A DNA stretch of 64,000 nucleotides from Okeania sp. SIO2B3 (GCF_010672525.1 NZ_JAAHGH010000008.1:183714-247713); one strand, 5' to 3'; shown: positions 9,565 to 18,459, numbered from the stretch's first letter. A program made the numbers and translations. The notes: a model not told the origin generated them from the sequence alone.

Positions 9565-10566
9565 ATGAGTGACTATCTATCAACTCAAGAAATGGCGTTG
9601 CAGACAAACTCTCCGACTAAAACAGATTTATCTATAGTTACACCTATTTATAATGAAGTCGATAGTATTCCCCAATTACTAGAAACAATTTCTACTACTT
9701 TAATAGAAAATCAACTTACTTACGAAATTATCTGTGTAGATGATGGTTCTCAGGATGGTTCGACAAAACTACTAACAGAATTAGCTCAAAAACGTACAGA
9801 TTTAAAAGCAGTAATTCTCCGCCGAAATTATGGACAAACTGCAGCTATGGCGGCAGGGTTTAAGCATGCTACAGGCAAAGTAATTGTCACTTTAGATGGA
9901 GATTTACAAAATGATCCGGCTGATATTCCACTATTATTATCTAAGCTAGATGAGGGTTATGATTTAGTGAGTGGGTGGCGAAAAAATAGGCAGGATGATG
10001 CTGTTACACGACTACTTCCTTCTAAAATTGCTAATTGGATAATTGGTAAAGTTACAGGGGTAAATTTACATGATTATGGTTGTTCTTTAAAAGCTTATCG
10101 TTTGGAATTAATTGCTGATATGAATCTCTATGGTGAATTACATAGATTTTTACCAGCTTTAGCTTTTATTGAAGGGGCAAGAATTACAGAAATACCTGTA
10201 AAACATTATGCTCGTCGCTATGGTCAAAGTAAGTATGGTCTAGGGCGAACTTTTCGAGTTGTGATGGATTTATTAACAGTATTTTTTATGAAAAAATTCC
10301 TCACTAGACCGATGCACGTTTTTGGAATGTTGGGTTTGGTTTCTGGGGCATTTGGTACATTTTTTGGGATTTATTTAACTATCCTAAAATTTGGCTTTAA
10401 CGAACGGATTGGCGATCGCCCTCTACTAATTTTAGTTGTTGTCTTATTACTTGCAGGTTTACAATTATTTAGTTTTGGTTTATTGGCAGAATTACTGATG
10501 CGAACTTATCACGAATCTCAAGAACGACCTATTTATCGAGTTAGAGAAATTGTTGGTAGAAATTAA
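9565..10566 (+). CDS. GT2 family polyprenyl-phosphate glycosyltransferase (second copy)
   Basis: About 333 residues with the same architecture as the enzyme at 7614. LSIVTPIYNEVDSIP opens the GT-A fold, VDDGSQDGS binds nucleotide-sugar, DGDLQNDPADIP carries the DxD metal site, and RRYGQSKYGLGR precedes two C-terminal membrane helices (LVSGAFGTFFGIYL and LLILVVVLLLAGLQLFSFGLL). The tail LMRTYHESQERPIYRVRE is typical of the GtrB group. Start ATG 9565 with AGG 10-14 bases upstream; TTG 9538 is an alternative. The gene is followed by a GAAGGAA-type repeat. It likely makes a polyprenyl-phosphate sugar donor different from that of the first copy. Confidence 0.85.
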   Translation: MSDYLSTQEMALQTNSPTKTDLSIVTPIYNEVDSIPQLLETISTTLIENQLTYEIICVDDGSQDGSTKLLTELAQKRTDLKAVILRRNYGQTAAMAAGFKHATGKVIVTLDGDLQNDPADIPLLLSKLDEGYDLVSGWRKNRQDDAVTRLLPSKIANWIIGKVTGVNLHDYGCSLKAYRLELIADMNLYGELHRFLPALAFIEGARITEIPVKHYARRYGQSKYGLGRTFRVVMDLLTVFFMKKFLTRPMHVFGMLGLVSGAFGTFFGIYLTILKFGFNERIGDRPLLILVVVLLLAGLQLFSFGLLAELLMRTYHESQERPIYRVREIVGRN

Positions 10567-10567
10567 C

Positions 10568-10650
10568 AGAAGAAGGAAGAAGGGATAAGGAAGAAGGAAG
10601 AAGTAAGAAGGGATAAGGAAGAAGGAAGAAGTAAGAAGGTATTTAGGTGT
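10568..10650. repeat. GAAGGAA-type simple repeat behind the GT2 gene
   Basis: Irregular tandem AGAAGGAAGAAGG and GGATAAGGAAGAAGG units begin two bases after the stop codon. The same simple repeat sits immediately after menD (32613-32656) and at the menE 3' end. Confidence 0.8.
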
Positions 10651-10678
10651 TTCTGAATAAATGTATAAAATTAAATTC

Positions 10679-10804
10679 TACCAAATTGAAATGAAGCTGC
10701 ATAGAATAATATTTCAAGCATAATTGACCGCAGGTAAGCTTAGATAAAGTATAGATAGATTTAATGAATTTCATCATTCTATGCAACCTCATATCAAACT
10801 GGTA
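10679..10804. repeat. Palindromic element with family-A-like ends
   Basis: It begins TACCAAATTGAAATGAAGCT and ends ATATCAAACTGGTA. Inside, GCATAGAATAATATTTCA near the left is mirrored by TTTCATCATTCTATGCA near the right, so the whole 126 bp can fold. The flanks (TTC and TTA) do not match, unlike other family A copies. The remaining gap to 11064 holds only CTCCTGACTCCTGACT runs and no gene. Confidence 0.55.
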
Positions 10805-11064
10805 TTAGTGATAAATTTTCGCCCAAAACAATAGTGGGGACTATACTTCAATACAGTTTCCTAGGTCATGCTGCGCAAACAGATAAGACCAAAACTCATA
10901 AGGTATGGAACTATTAGATGAGGTTTTCAGATGACAGAACAGCCAAAAAAAATCCTTAACTGAACCGTATTGGACTATGCCTATTTCTGACTCTAAAGTC
11001 ACTGAAAAATTCTTTTCTACCTCCTGACTCCTGACTCCTGACTCCTTATCTAAGTTACAGAGGA

Positions 11065-12165
11065 TTATTGATAAGTGGGAAAATCAATATATCCTTCTTT
11101 GTTAAATGAATACCAAATTTTCACATCTGCAGGTGGATTAAGGGGCCAATTATTAGCAAAACGTTCTACTAAATCTGGATTACTAATAAAAGGTCGCCCA
11201 AAAGCAATTAAGTCGGCATTTCCAGCTTTAATTGCTGTTTCAGCAGTTTCTTGAGTATATCCACAATTTCCTATAAGAGTGCTGGTGAAAACCTCTCTAA
11301 ATTCAGCCAAAGTCATCGGTTCACCTAATTCGTGAGAACCAAAAGCTAAACCATCCATAACGTGAAGATAAGCTAACCCATAATTGTTTAACTGTTGCGC
11401 AACATAAATAAAAGTTTCCCGAAAATCTGGCGAACCCATATCGTTAAAATTACCATTAGGAGCAATTCTTACCCCAACTCTATTATCAGGCCAAACAGTT
11501 AAAATAGACTCTACAATTTCTTTGAGAAACTGAAATCTGTTTTTCAGACTGCCACCATAGCGATCGCTCCGATGATTAGTTTTTGACTGTAGAAATTCGT
11601 CAATCAAATAGCCATTTGCTCCATGAATTTCTACTCCATCAAAACCAGCAGACTTTGCACGTTCGGCAGCTAAACGATAATTTTCTACAATTGCTGGAAT
11701 TTCTTCTGTTTCTAGAGCGCGAGGAGTTTCTAATGGTTGTTTGCCAATGGGAGTATGAACGTATTCTTGATTCAATCTAATAGCAGAGGGAGCTACTGGC
11801 AATTGACCATTTTCGTGAAAGCTACTATGAGAAGCTCGTCCACAGTGCCAAAGTTGAAGGAATATAGGAGTACCTTTGCTATGGACAGCATCTACAACTT
11901 GTTTCCAAGCTTCTGTCTGTTCGTCTGAGTAAATGCCTGGAGAATTGACCCAGCCATTAGCCTGTTTGGAAATGACAGTTGCTTCTGAAATGATTAAACC
12001 TGCCCCAGTTCGTTGAGCATAATATTCGGCCATCATAGTATTGGGCATTCGTTCTGTACCTGCTCGCGATCTAGTCATTGGAGCCATGACAACTCGGTTT
12101 TTTAGTGTTAAATCTCCCATCATTAAGGGAGTTAGTAGAGTTTGTGAATTTGTTTGAGTAGTCAT
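11065..12165 (-). CDS. Old Yellow Enzyme family alkene reductase (NemA/OYE-like)
   Basis: The 366-residue FMN-dependent TIM barrel reduces activated C=C bonds of enones, nitro compounds and the like with NAD(P)H. The N-terminus LLTPLMMGDLTLKNRVVMAPMTRSRA is typical, the substrate-anchoring pair lies in HGANGYLIDEFLQ (His-x-x-Asn), RYGGSLKNR follows, and the phosphate-binding C-terminal part reads ADLIAFGRPFISNPDL. Length equals the family norm. It stands alone: repeat DNA lies on both sides and the nearest minus-strand gene, menE, is more than 1 kb upstream. Physiological substrate unknown; relatives in cyanobacteria act broadly on electrophilic stress compounds. Confidence 0.9.
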   Translation of the reverse strand: MTTQTNSQTLLTPLMMGDLTLKNRVVMAPMTRSRAGTERMPNTMMAEYYAQRTGAGLIISEATVISKQANGWVNSPGIYSDEQTEAWKQVVDAVHSKGTPIFLQLWHCGRASHSSFHENGQLPVAPSAIRLNQEYVHTPIGKQPLETPRALETEEIPAIVENYRLAAERAKSAGFDGVEIHGANGYLIDEFLQSKTNHRSDRYGGSLKNRFQFLKEIVESILTVWPDNRVGVRIAPNGNFNDMGSPDFRETFIYVAQQLNNYGLAYLHVMDGLAFGSHELGEPMTLAEFREVFTSTLIGNCGYTQETAETAIKAGNADLIAFGRPFISNPDLVERFANNWPLNPPADVKIWYSFNKEGYIDFPTYQ

Positions 12166-12407
12166 TTTTTAATTGCTCAGTTTCTAGGATGAGAATTTGA
12201 TATTCATTGGTTTATTTTACATGGAATTAATAATAGATTTAATTTCTCAAAAAATCAGAATTTTGAGTGACATTTAACTATCTATAGCTATAGGTTTAGA
12301 ATTAAATATTTTTGCTTAGTCAAGAGCAAGATTATGTAAGCATTCAGCATTCAGCAGTCAGGTCTCAGTTTAATTAGAGCTTGAATTAGTATGAGTTAAA
12401 AAGTCAA

Positions 12408-13290
12408 AAAGGAAAGGTTCCGAAATATCAAAAGTTGAAAATTTAGACAATGTAAGATTTTCTTCTTTTTTAGATAACTAAAGCCTTCTTGTTCCTTCTT
12501 CCTTCTGAAAGGAAAGTTGCCGAAATACCAAAAGTTGAAAATTTAGACAATGTAAAATTTTCTTCTTTTTTAGATAACTAAAGCCTTCTTGTTCCTTCTT
12601 CCTTATGAAAGGAAAGGTTCCGAAATATCAAAATCTTAAAATTCAGGCAATGTCAGATTTTCTTATTTTTTAGATAACTAAAGCCTTCTTGTTCCTTCTT
12701 CCTTCTGAAAGGAAAGGTTCCGAAATATCAAAATCTTAAAATTCAGGCAATGTCAGATTTTCTTATTTTTTAGATAACTAAAGCCTTCTTGTTCCTTCTT
12801 CCTTCTGAAAGGAAAGGTTCCGAAATATCAAAATCTTAAAATTCAGGCAATGTCAGATTTTCTTATTTTTTAGATAACTAAAGCCTTCTTGTTCCTTCTT
12901 CCTTCTGAAAGGAAAGTTGCCGAAATACCAAAAGCTGAAAATTTAGGCAATTTAAGATTTTCCTCTTTCCTAGATAACTAAAGCCTTCTTCTTCCTTTTT
13001 CCTTCTGAAAGGAAAGTTGCCGAAATACCAAAAGCTGAAAATTTAGGCAATTTAAGATTTTCCTCTTTCCTAGATAACTAAAGCCTTCTTCTTCCTTTTT
13101 CCTTCTGAAAGGAAAGTTGTCGAAATACCAAAAGCTGAAAATTTAGGCAATTTAAGATTTTCCTCTTTCCTAGATAACTAAAGCCTTCTTCTTCCTTTTT
13201 CCTTCTGAAAGGAAAGTTGCCGAAATATCAAAAGCTGAAAATTTAGGCAATTTAAGATTTTCCTCTTTCCTAGATAACTAAAGCCTTCTT
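12408..13290. repeat. Tandem array of nine units with an exact 100-bp period
   Basis: Units begin AAAGGAAAG at 12408, 12508, 12608, 12708, 12808, 12908, 13008, 13108 and 13208. Three sequence types lie in blocks: units 1-2, units 3-5 (identical to each other apart from one base at the junction with unit 2), and units 6-9 (nearly identical). Each unit contains CCGAAATA(C/T)CAAAA, TAGATAACTAAAGCC and a CTTCTTCCTTC tail. A 100-bp unit cannot keep one reading frame, so the array is not coding by design. The last unit runs into a CCTTCTT microsatellite that forms the 3' end of menE. The stretch 12166-12407 has no gene. Confidence 0.9.
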
Positions 13291-14763
13291 CCTTCTTCCT
13301 TCTTCCTTCTTCCTTCTTCCTTCTTCCTTCTGAATTGCTATTTTCTTTAACAATTCCCGATTAATTTTACCCTGAGAATTACGAGGTAAATTTTCAACTT
13401 TAACCCAATATTTAGGTTGTTTAAATTTACTCAATTTTCCATCAATAGCAGCCAGAAACTTTTCTACAGAAACTTCTAAGTAATCAGCAACATAAACAGC
13501 AGTAACAATTTCACCCCAATATTTATCGGGTAAACCTATTACACAAACATCAATAACTAATCCAGTTGCTAAAATAGCTGCTTCTACTTCTGCCGGAAAA
13601 ACATTTTCCCCACCAGTAATAATTTTTTGACTACGACGACCTACTATATTTAAGCAACCTTGATTATCCAAAAATCCTAAATCATCCGTCACAAAAGTTT
13701 CAGAAGAATTAAATAAGTTGGGATAATACCCTAATGCTAAAGAATGAGCTTTGATGTTAATAATTCCCTTTTTCTTTTTGCCTAAAATATCGCCATTTTC
13801 ACTTTTAATCATAATTTCTGCGTGGGGTAAAATTTGACCGTTGCTATTATTTCCTGTCAAAAAATCTTCCGGTTTAAGAGTAGCAATTTGAGCAGCAGTT
13901 TCAGTCATTCCGTAAGTAGGTGCTAATTTAATCTGATATTTTCTGGCTACATCAAATAATTCTTGCCAAGCAGGTGCGCCACCTAAAAGAACTGTCTGAA
14001 AATTAGATAACCACTTGGCTGTTTCTGAATTTTGTATCAGCTTTTGTAACTGAGTTGGTACTAGAGAAATAAAGAATTTATTGGGATTAATATTCCATTC
14101 TTTTTTGTCGAAAATTTCTTTATACGATGGCAAAATTACTAAATTTCCTCCAGTAGTAAAGGAGCGCATAAACTGCATTAAACCACTGACGTGATATAAG
14201 GGTAAAACACAAAATGAGTTAATTTGTTGTACTTGAAAATATTTTTGGAAACCTTCTACTGATGCTATTAATGTTTCCCATGTGTGAATGGTAAATTTAA
14301 CTTTTCCAGATGAGCCACCAGTAGGAATCATAATCAAATTTTCTGGAAAAATTTCCTTGGTTTTATTATTAGTATGTATTGATTTTAGAGAGATGCTATT
14401 TTCAGGAGATACATCATTGTTATCTATATATGACCCTAGAAAATTTTCGTCGGGAGTATTTCCAAAAATTATGTCTGGTTGTACTAATTCTAATACTTGT
14501 TCCCATTCATGTTTCCCCCAATTTGGATTACATAGAAAGACTTGAAAACCAGTAGCAACAGCAGCAATGAAACTTGTAATAAATTCTGTTGATTTTGATT
14601 CTGATATAAATATCTTTGGTGCAGATTCTGAATGAAATTTTTCGCTCAAGTAATCAAACTTTTTTTGACTAATGGAATAGAGGACGCTACTTTCATTACT
14701 AATCAGTAAATCACTATTTGTACTCAGATAGTTAAAAATTTGGTTCATAAATTGTCTTGTCAT
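13270..14763 (-). CDS. menE: o-succinylbenzoate-CoA ligase (MenE)
   Basis: The 497-residue enzyme of the acyl-adenylate superfamily activates o-succinylbenzoate with ATP and CoA in phylloquinone synthesis. Visible motifs: the phosphate-binding MIPTGGSSGKVKFT at about residues 155-168, PTYGMTETAAQI, DDLGFLDNQGCLNIVGRR with the hinge region, KIITGGENVFPAEVE, and the catalytic Lys region NLPRNSQGKINRELLKKI. The last 20 or so residues, KEEGRRKKEEGRRKKALVI, are encoded by a CCTTCTT microsatellite and the final 100-bp repeat unit, so the original stop has been overrun. ATG start at 14763 (MTRQFMNQ). Remnants of a menC 3' end lie directly upstream, showing that the gene once overlapped menC. Confidence 0.92.
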   Translation of the reverse strand: MTRQFMNQIFNYLSTNSDLLISNESSVLYSISQKKFDYLSEKFHSESAPKIFISESKSTEFITSFIAAVATGFQVFLCNPNWGKHEWEQVLELVQPDIIFGNTPDENFLGSYIDNNDVSPENSISLKSIHTNNKTKEIFPENLIMIPTGGSSGKVKFTIHTWETLIASVEGFQKYFQVQQINSFCVLPLYHVSGLMQFMRSFTTGGNLVILPSYKEIFDKKEWNINPNKFFISLVPTQLQKLIQNSETAKWLSNFQTVLLGGAPAWQELFDVARKYQIKLAPTYGMTETAAQIATLKPEDFLTGNNSNGQILPHAEIMIKSENGDILGKKKKGIINIKAHSLALGYYPNLFNSSETFVTDDLGFLDNQGCLNIVGRRSQKIITGGENVFPAEVEAAILATGLVIDVCVIGLPDKYWGEIVTAVYVADYLEVSVEKFLAAIDGKLSKFKQPKYWVKVENLPRNSQGKINRELLKKIAIQKEEGRRKKEEGRRKKALVI

Positions 14764-14890
14764 ATTTATTCTTGTTCATCAAAGCAATAGGTAATTCAAA
14801 GCAAAAGGTGGAATTTTTGAGTAGATTTAGTTGTAATTCTGCGCGAGTCATAGTGCTTTTTTTCTACTAACTTTTGTTTCAAATACTAAA
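14764..14890 (-). pseudogene. menC 3'-end remnant upstream of intact menE
   Basis: Read on the minus strand, the 125 or so bases before the menE start match the last 40 codons of menC (compare 15409-15545), ending in a FDEQE-like stretch. The copy is decayed and has no start. It shows that menE was originally preceded by menC. Confidence 0.8.
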
Positions 14891-15141
14891 TGGAATAAAG
14901 AGGGCAGGTTTTGAGAACTAGAAGCTCTTACTTCAAGTCTTTCGCTTAAACCCGCCCCTACAATTTTTTTAACGTTTAATTATACCTACCTACTTATACT
15001 AATTTAATCAAATTAGGCTACATTAATTATCTTATACTGAAATGTGAAATAATTTCCTGAAATTACTGAGTGCATCAAAGTTTTGATCCTATAAAATCTA
15101 ACTTTTAACTTTTAATTTTTGACTTCCATGAAACGGTATTA

Positions 15142-15240
15142 TTACCAATTATTCGATTGCTATTTGCACTCAGATAGTTAAAAATTTGGTTCATCAATTG
15201 TCTTGCCATATTTCCTCTTGTTCATCAAACCAATGGGTAA
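15142..15240 (-). pseudogene. Second copy of the menC-menE junction (fragment)
   Basis: About 100 bp match the region around the menE start codon and the end of menC, seen at 14690-14800 and 15360-15440. It includes the minus-strand start ATGGCAAGACAATTG and the CACTCAGATAGTTAAAAATTT block. It is too short to code for anything useful, and a family B repeat abuts it. Confidence 0.8.
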
Positions 15241-15353
15241 TTTCAGTTATCAGTTATCAGTTATCAATACCTCTGTAATAAGGAGGCTTGACCTTGGCAA
15301 ATATTCTCTTTTTTTATCCCCTTAAAAAGGGAGGCTCATACCCACAATTTTTC
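15237..15353. repeat. Family B dispersed repeat, copy B2
   Basis: It runs from TCAGTTATCAGTTATCAG to the family-B signature CACAATTTTTCGGTAAA and includes CCTTAAAAAGGGAGGCT, matching copies B1 and B4. It is wedged between two menC-menE junction fragments. Confidence 0.65.
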
Positions 15354-15356
15354 GGT

Positions 15357-15408
15357 AAATTACTACTTGCACTCAGATAGTTAAAAATTTGATTCATAAA
15401 TTATCTTG
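15357..15408 (-). pseudogene. menE 5'-end remnant overlapping the menC stop
   Basis: Directly after menC, ATGA overlaps the menC stop (TGA) with a menE-like start ATG ACA AGA, but codon 4 is TAA. Only about 17 codons' worth of menE sequence remain. The intact menE has CAA at that codon. Confidence 0.8.
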
Positions 15409-16356
15409 TCATATTTCTTCTTGTTCATCAAACCAATGGGTAATTCCAAAACCAAAAGCACGATTTTTGAGTAGATTTGGTTGTAATTCTATCGCCAGTC
15501 GTAGTGCTGATTTTCTACCAACTTTTGTTTCAAATACTGAAGAAAAAACTACATCAATAGTATGATTTTTACAAAAATTACGGAGTTGCGAAGGTGAACC
15601 AAAAATAGCAGGTTTTATCGAAAATATTCCTCGCCAACCCTGTTGATAATATTGTTGCATTTTACTGAAGTTGGCAACAGATTCATCTAAAGCAATAGGA
15701 GTCGAGTGTTGATGACTTAATTTCAACATTTCCTCAAATTTATCAGCAGGTAAAGGCTGTTCTATAAATTCAATTAAATTGAAATTTTCAGATATTTCTA
15801 ACCATTGTTTTGCCTCCTCGAAAGTTAATCCACCATTAGCATCTAATCTGAGATTTGCTTCTGTAGGAAGTGCTTTAACTAACTGCTGAAAAATTTGTAG
15901 TTCCGTTTTAATTTTACTAACTCCTATCTTCCATTTAAAAGTACGATATCCCTCTTGCCATAGTTGTTGCCAAACTTCTAGAACTGCCTCTCCTTCTGGT
16001 AATAAAGCACTGTAAAAATTAGAGTTTTTCGATTCTTCTTTCTTATCTACTTCTCTTTCCCTAAGATTTTCCCAAGCTGACTCAAAACCAAACTTACAAG
16101 TAGGTAAACTTTCAGGAATAGATAAAATTGTTTCTACTGTAATTTCTGTTGGTAAGTGGTGACAAAAATCTAAAGCTTCCGACAAAGTTTCAGAGCCAAA
16201 CCAACTCAAAGGAGCAATTTCACCTAAACCTATTTTCCCTGTTTCGCTGGTTAGTTGTAAAATAATTCCTTCTCTAATATCCCAGATACCATGACTGGTT
16301 TTGAGGGGTTGTTTAAAGTTCCTTTTGTAGAGGAAAAATTTTATTTGGTAGTGCAT
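15409..16356 (-). CDS. menC: o-succinylbenzoate synthase (MenC)
   Basis: The 315-residue enolase-superfamily enzyme dehydrates SHCHC to o-succinylbenzoate. Catalytic features are in order: FKWKIGV (general-base Lys pair), RLDANGG (first metal ligand Asp), EFIEQPLP (Glu), ALDESV (Asp) and SIKPAIFG (second catalytic Lys). Length is normal. Its ATG is at 16356 (MHYQIKFF). The stop codon TGA overlaps an ATG of a dead menE start (ATGA), so the ancestral pair was translationally coupled. Upstream toward 17126 lies repeat DNA and an EF-hand remnant. Confidence 0.92.
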   Translation of the reverse strand: MHYQIKFFLYKRNFKQPLKTSHGIWDIREGIILQLTSETGKIGLGEIAPLSWFGSETLSEALDFCHHLPTEITVETILSIPESLPTCKFGFESAWENLREREVDKKEESKNSNFYSALLPEGEAVLEVWQQLWQEGYRTFKWKIGVSKIKTELQIFQQLVKALPTEANLRLDANGGLTFEEAKQWLEISENFNLIEFIEQPLPADKFEEMLKLSHQHSTPIALDESVANFSKMQQYYQQGWRGIFSIKPAIFGSPSQLRNFCKNHTIDVVFSSVFETKVGRKSALRLAIELQPNLLKNRAFGFGITHWFDEQEEI

Positions 16357-16596
16357 AATTTTTGGGAAAGTTTTCTTTGAAAAATTTAACCTCTTTGTCT
16401 CTTTTTTACAAGGTAAAGAGAGATTTTATAGCAGTATTAATTAAATTAGGCTAAATCTAAAAATCTTGCTCAATTACGATACTGTCAACCTACTGATATT
16501 AATTGTGATAGAAAAGTAAGTCTTCAGAAATACTAAAAAATTGTCAAAGTATATATCGATTGTGTTTCTAATTCACGATAAATTTAGGAATCCCAT

Positions 16597-16745
16597 ATTA
16601 CCGAATAATTAATAATTAAATAATTAAATAATTAAACAATTCAGCTTTATTAGGCTCCCCTTTCAAGGGGAAAAAAAGAAATTTTTTCGGCGTTGGTCAA
16701 TCCTATCCCTAAAAGGGAGAAGTAATTATCCATTATCCATTAATG
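16597..16745. repeat. Family B dispersed repeat, copy B3
   Basis: It begins TACCGAATAATTAATAATTA and ends in TAATTATCCATTATCCATTAATGA, enclosing CTCCCCTTTCAAGGGG. The outer ends match B6 and B9. Confidence 0.65.
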
Positions 16746-16913
16746 AACAAAGCTAATGCTATTTTCAGTTACCTTGAGGCTGATAATTATGAAACTATTT
16801 CTGAATCTAAATATATACAATTTTTCCTAGCTATTGCTTGAGATGAAGCAACTGCTAAATCTGCATTTATAAAATTAGATGAGTGTGGAAAAGGTTACTT
16901 TTTACGAGAATAA
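16743..16913 (+). pseudogene. EF-hand calcium-binding protein remnant
   Basis: From ATG 16743 the frame reads FSYLEADNYETISESKYIQFF, an EF-hand with a degraded loop, then LAIA, an in-frame TGA, then DEATAKSAFIKLDECGKGY, the second EF-hand helix and loop, ending at TAA 16913. The spacing between loops equals that of calerythrin-like double EF-hands. Several calcium-ligand Asp positions are replaced by Asn, Tyr or Glu, and the N-terminal domain is absent. It is a gene fragment and unlikely to be functional. Confidence 0.55.
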
Positions 16914-16929
16914 TATCTTCGGTAGTCTT

Positions 16930-17062
16930 GCATAGTCATAGTAATGTTTAAGAAAAAAATTTGAGATTTACCCAAATATTTATTCTCCTAGATATTCAAC
17001 AATATTTTGATAGTAAGTGGTGAAAAAATTATCGCTCCCCCTAATTTTTACCATTACTATGC
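16930..17062. repeat. Inverted-repeat element between EF-hand remnant and menH
   Basis: TGCATAGTCATAGTAATG at the left is mirrored by CCATTACTATGCAC at the right, about 130 bp apart, with no reading frame inside. The rest of the 16357-17126 gap shows no gene. Confidence 0.5.
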
Positions 17063-17126
17063 ACCACCACCATATCTTCGACAACTGACTTTATAGTTTC
17101 TATGAAGTTTATACCTACTTGAGCTA

Positions 17127-17954
17127 CTACTTCTTACTTCCTTCTACTAAAAAATTTATCAGACTTTCAATCCATTTTTGAGGATTTTCCCAGTGAATAT
17201 TATGACCAGATTCAGGAATTATTTTCAGATGAACAACCTGACATAATTCTACTATTTTTAAATTAATAGCTTGAAATTTATCATCAAATTCTCCCACCAT
17301 TAATAAAGTAGGAATCTGATGATTTGATAATTTATCCCAGAGAGAAGGTTGATTGCCTGTTCCCAAATTTAGGAGAGATTTTGCTAATTCTAATGGTTTA
17401 TTTTCTAACCGTCTTTCTATGACTTTCTCAAAACTATTATTTTGCCTCAAAGATTTAAATAATGCTTGACTATACCAATTAGATAAAAATTCTTGAAAAT
17501 TACTATTTTCTAACTTATCAGCTAACCTTAAATCTGATTGACAACGGAGCGATCGCTCAACTTCAGTCTTTAATCCTGGGGAAGCTGATTCTAATATCAC
17601 CCTATTAAATCTAGTGGGAAAATTAATTGCCATATATAAAGCTAATCTGCCACCCATTGAATAACCAAATAAATAACAATTATCAATTTTCAACTCATCC
17701 AATAAATGAATCAATCCTATGGCAGTATTTTCCATATCGTAATACCCATCACTGCCAGTAACTATAGTTTTTCCATGTCCAGGTAAATCAACAGTTAGAC
17801 AACAAAAATATTTACATAACTGGGGAATAAAATCGACAAAATCATTACTACTTCCCATAAATCCATGTAGTAATAGAATAACAGGCTTATTAGTTTTACC
17901 TGTTAAATAATAGTTGAGTTGATAATAACGAGATATTTCTGCCAATTTTGTCAA
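17127..17954 (-). CDS. menH: SHCHC synthase, alpha/beta hydrolase (MenH)
   Basis: The 275-residue alpha/beta-hydrolase fold has the oxyanion segment LLLHGFMGSSNDF, the nucleophile elbow GYSMGG (Ser) and a C-terminal catalytic His in SGHNIHWENPQKW. These and the position near menC and menE identify MenH, which eliminates pyruvate from SEPHCHC to form SHCHC. The frame is closed upstream by TAG, and no ATG lies near the expected N-terminus, so the start is most likely TTG at 17954 (TTG ACA AAA TTG). The cyanobactin-like precursor gene ends about 180 bp upstream on the same strand and could be cotranscribed. Confidence 0.85.
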   Translation of the reverse strand: MTKLAEISRYYQLNYYLTGKTNKPVILLLHGFMGSSNDFVDFIPQLCKYFCCLTVDLPGHGKTIVTGSDGYYDMENTAIGLIHLLDELKIDNCYLFGYSMGGRLALYMAINFPTRFNRVILESASPGLKTEVERSLRCQSDLRLADKLENSNFQEFLSNWYSQALFKSLRQNNSFEKVIERRLENKPLELAKSLLNLGTGNQPSLWDKLSNHQIPTLLMVGEFDDKFQAINLKIVELCQVVHLKIIPESGHNIHWENPQKWIESLINFLVEGSKK

Positions 17955-18134
17955 AAAAAAACCCTAGATAGGGTAAGAATGGGCGGTAGATTATTCACAG
18001 ATATTTAATTTTTTACTACCTTTGTTATTTTTCTCTAGACTCATTTACTTTTGCATGATTTAAAATTAATGAAAACTGATAAAGTTAGAGAAAAAATTTT
18101 GAAGTATTCTGAGATATGTAATTATTTAAGAGCT

Positions 18135-18311
18135 TTACTCTGCATCATCTCCTGCAAAAGTTAAATAAACTCCGTCACCACGCTCCTGAATACCCCATAC
18201 AGATGAAGCTATCCCATTATTTGAGCTTTCAGCTGTTACTTCTTGACCTGTTATTTGTCGTTGGACTGGTGCAGATAGTTGAGGTAGAAGATTTTTCTTT
18301 TCTTTTTTCAT
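18135..18311 (-). CDS. Cyanobactin-like (anacyclamide-type) RiPP precursor peptide, orphan
   Basis: The 58-residue peptide starts MKKEKKNLLPQLSAPVQR, the leader pattern of cyanobactin precursors (KKNxxPQ...APV.R), and ends FAGDDAE, the C-terminal recognition tail of AcyE-type precursors that PatG-like macrocyclases remove. The core would end at Thr51. A start after Glu28 gives positions 29-51; a core from Ser36 gives 16 residues including SSVWG and GDGVYLT. There is no Cys, so thiazolines are excluded; Trp39 and Tyr49 could be prenylated. GGAG lies 10-14 bases before ATG 18311. No PatA/PatG protease, cyclodehydratase or prenyltransferase gene lies in the window. The gene sits between menH (downstream, same strand) and an IS200/IS605 element. 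Family match is from memory of AcyE/PatE sequences. Confidence 0.8.
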   Translation of the reverse strand: MKKEKKNLLPQLSAPVQRQITGQEVTAESSNNGIASSVWGIQERGDGVYLTFAGDDAE

Positions 18312-18459
18312 TGTGCTTTCTCCATGTTAAAGAGTTTTACAATTTTAGATTATCGCTACACTACTTAAATTGTCAACTGTTTCTTAATATTTTTTTTGAT
18401 ATATCTTTAATTTTAGTAACTTTAAACTTTTATTTTAGATAGTTTTTAAAGTTACCGAA

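Noticed and set aside
12408..13290. Possible CRISPR array
   Set aside because: The whole 100-bp unit is repeated with no unique spacers, and no cas gene is nearby.
18203..18442. Plus-strand 79-codon frame opposite the precursor gene
   Set aside because: It is the antisense shadow of the cyanobactin-like gene; the minus strand has the ribosome site and family motifs.
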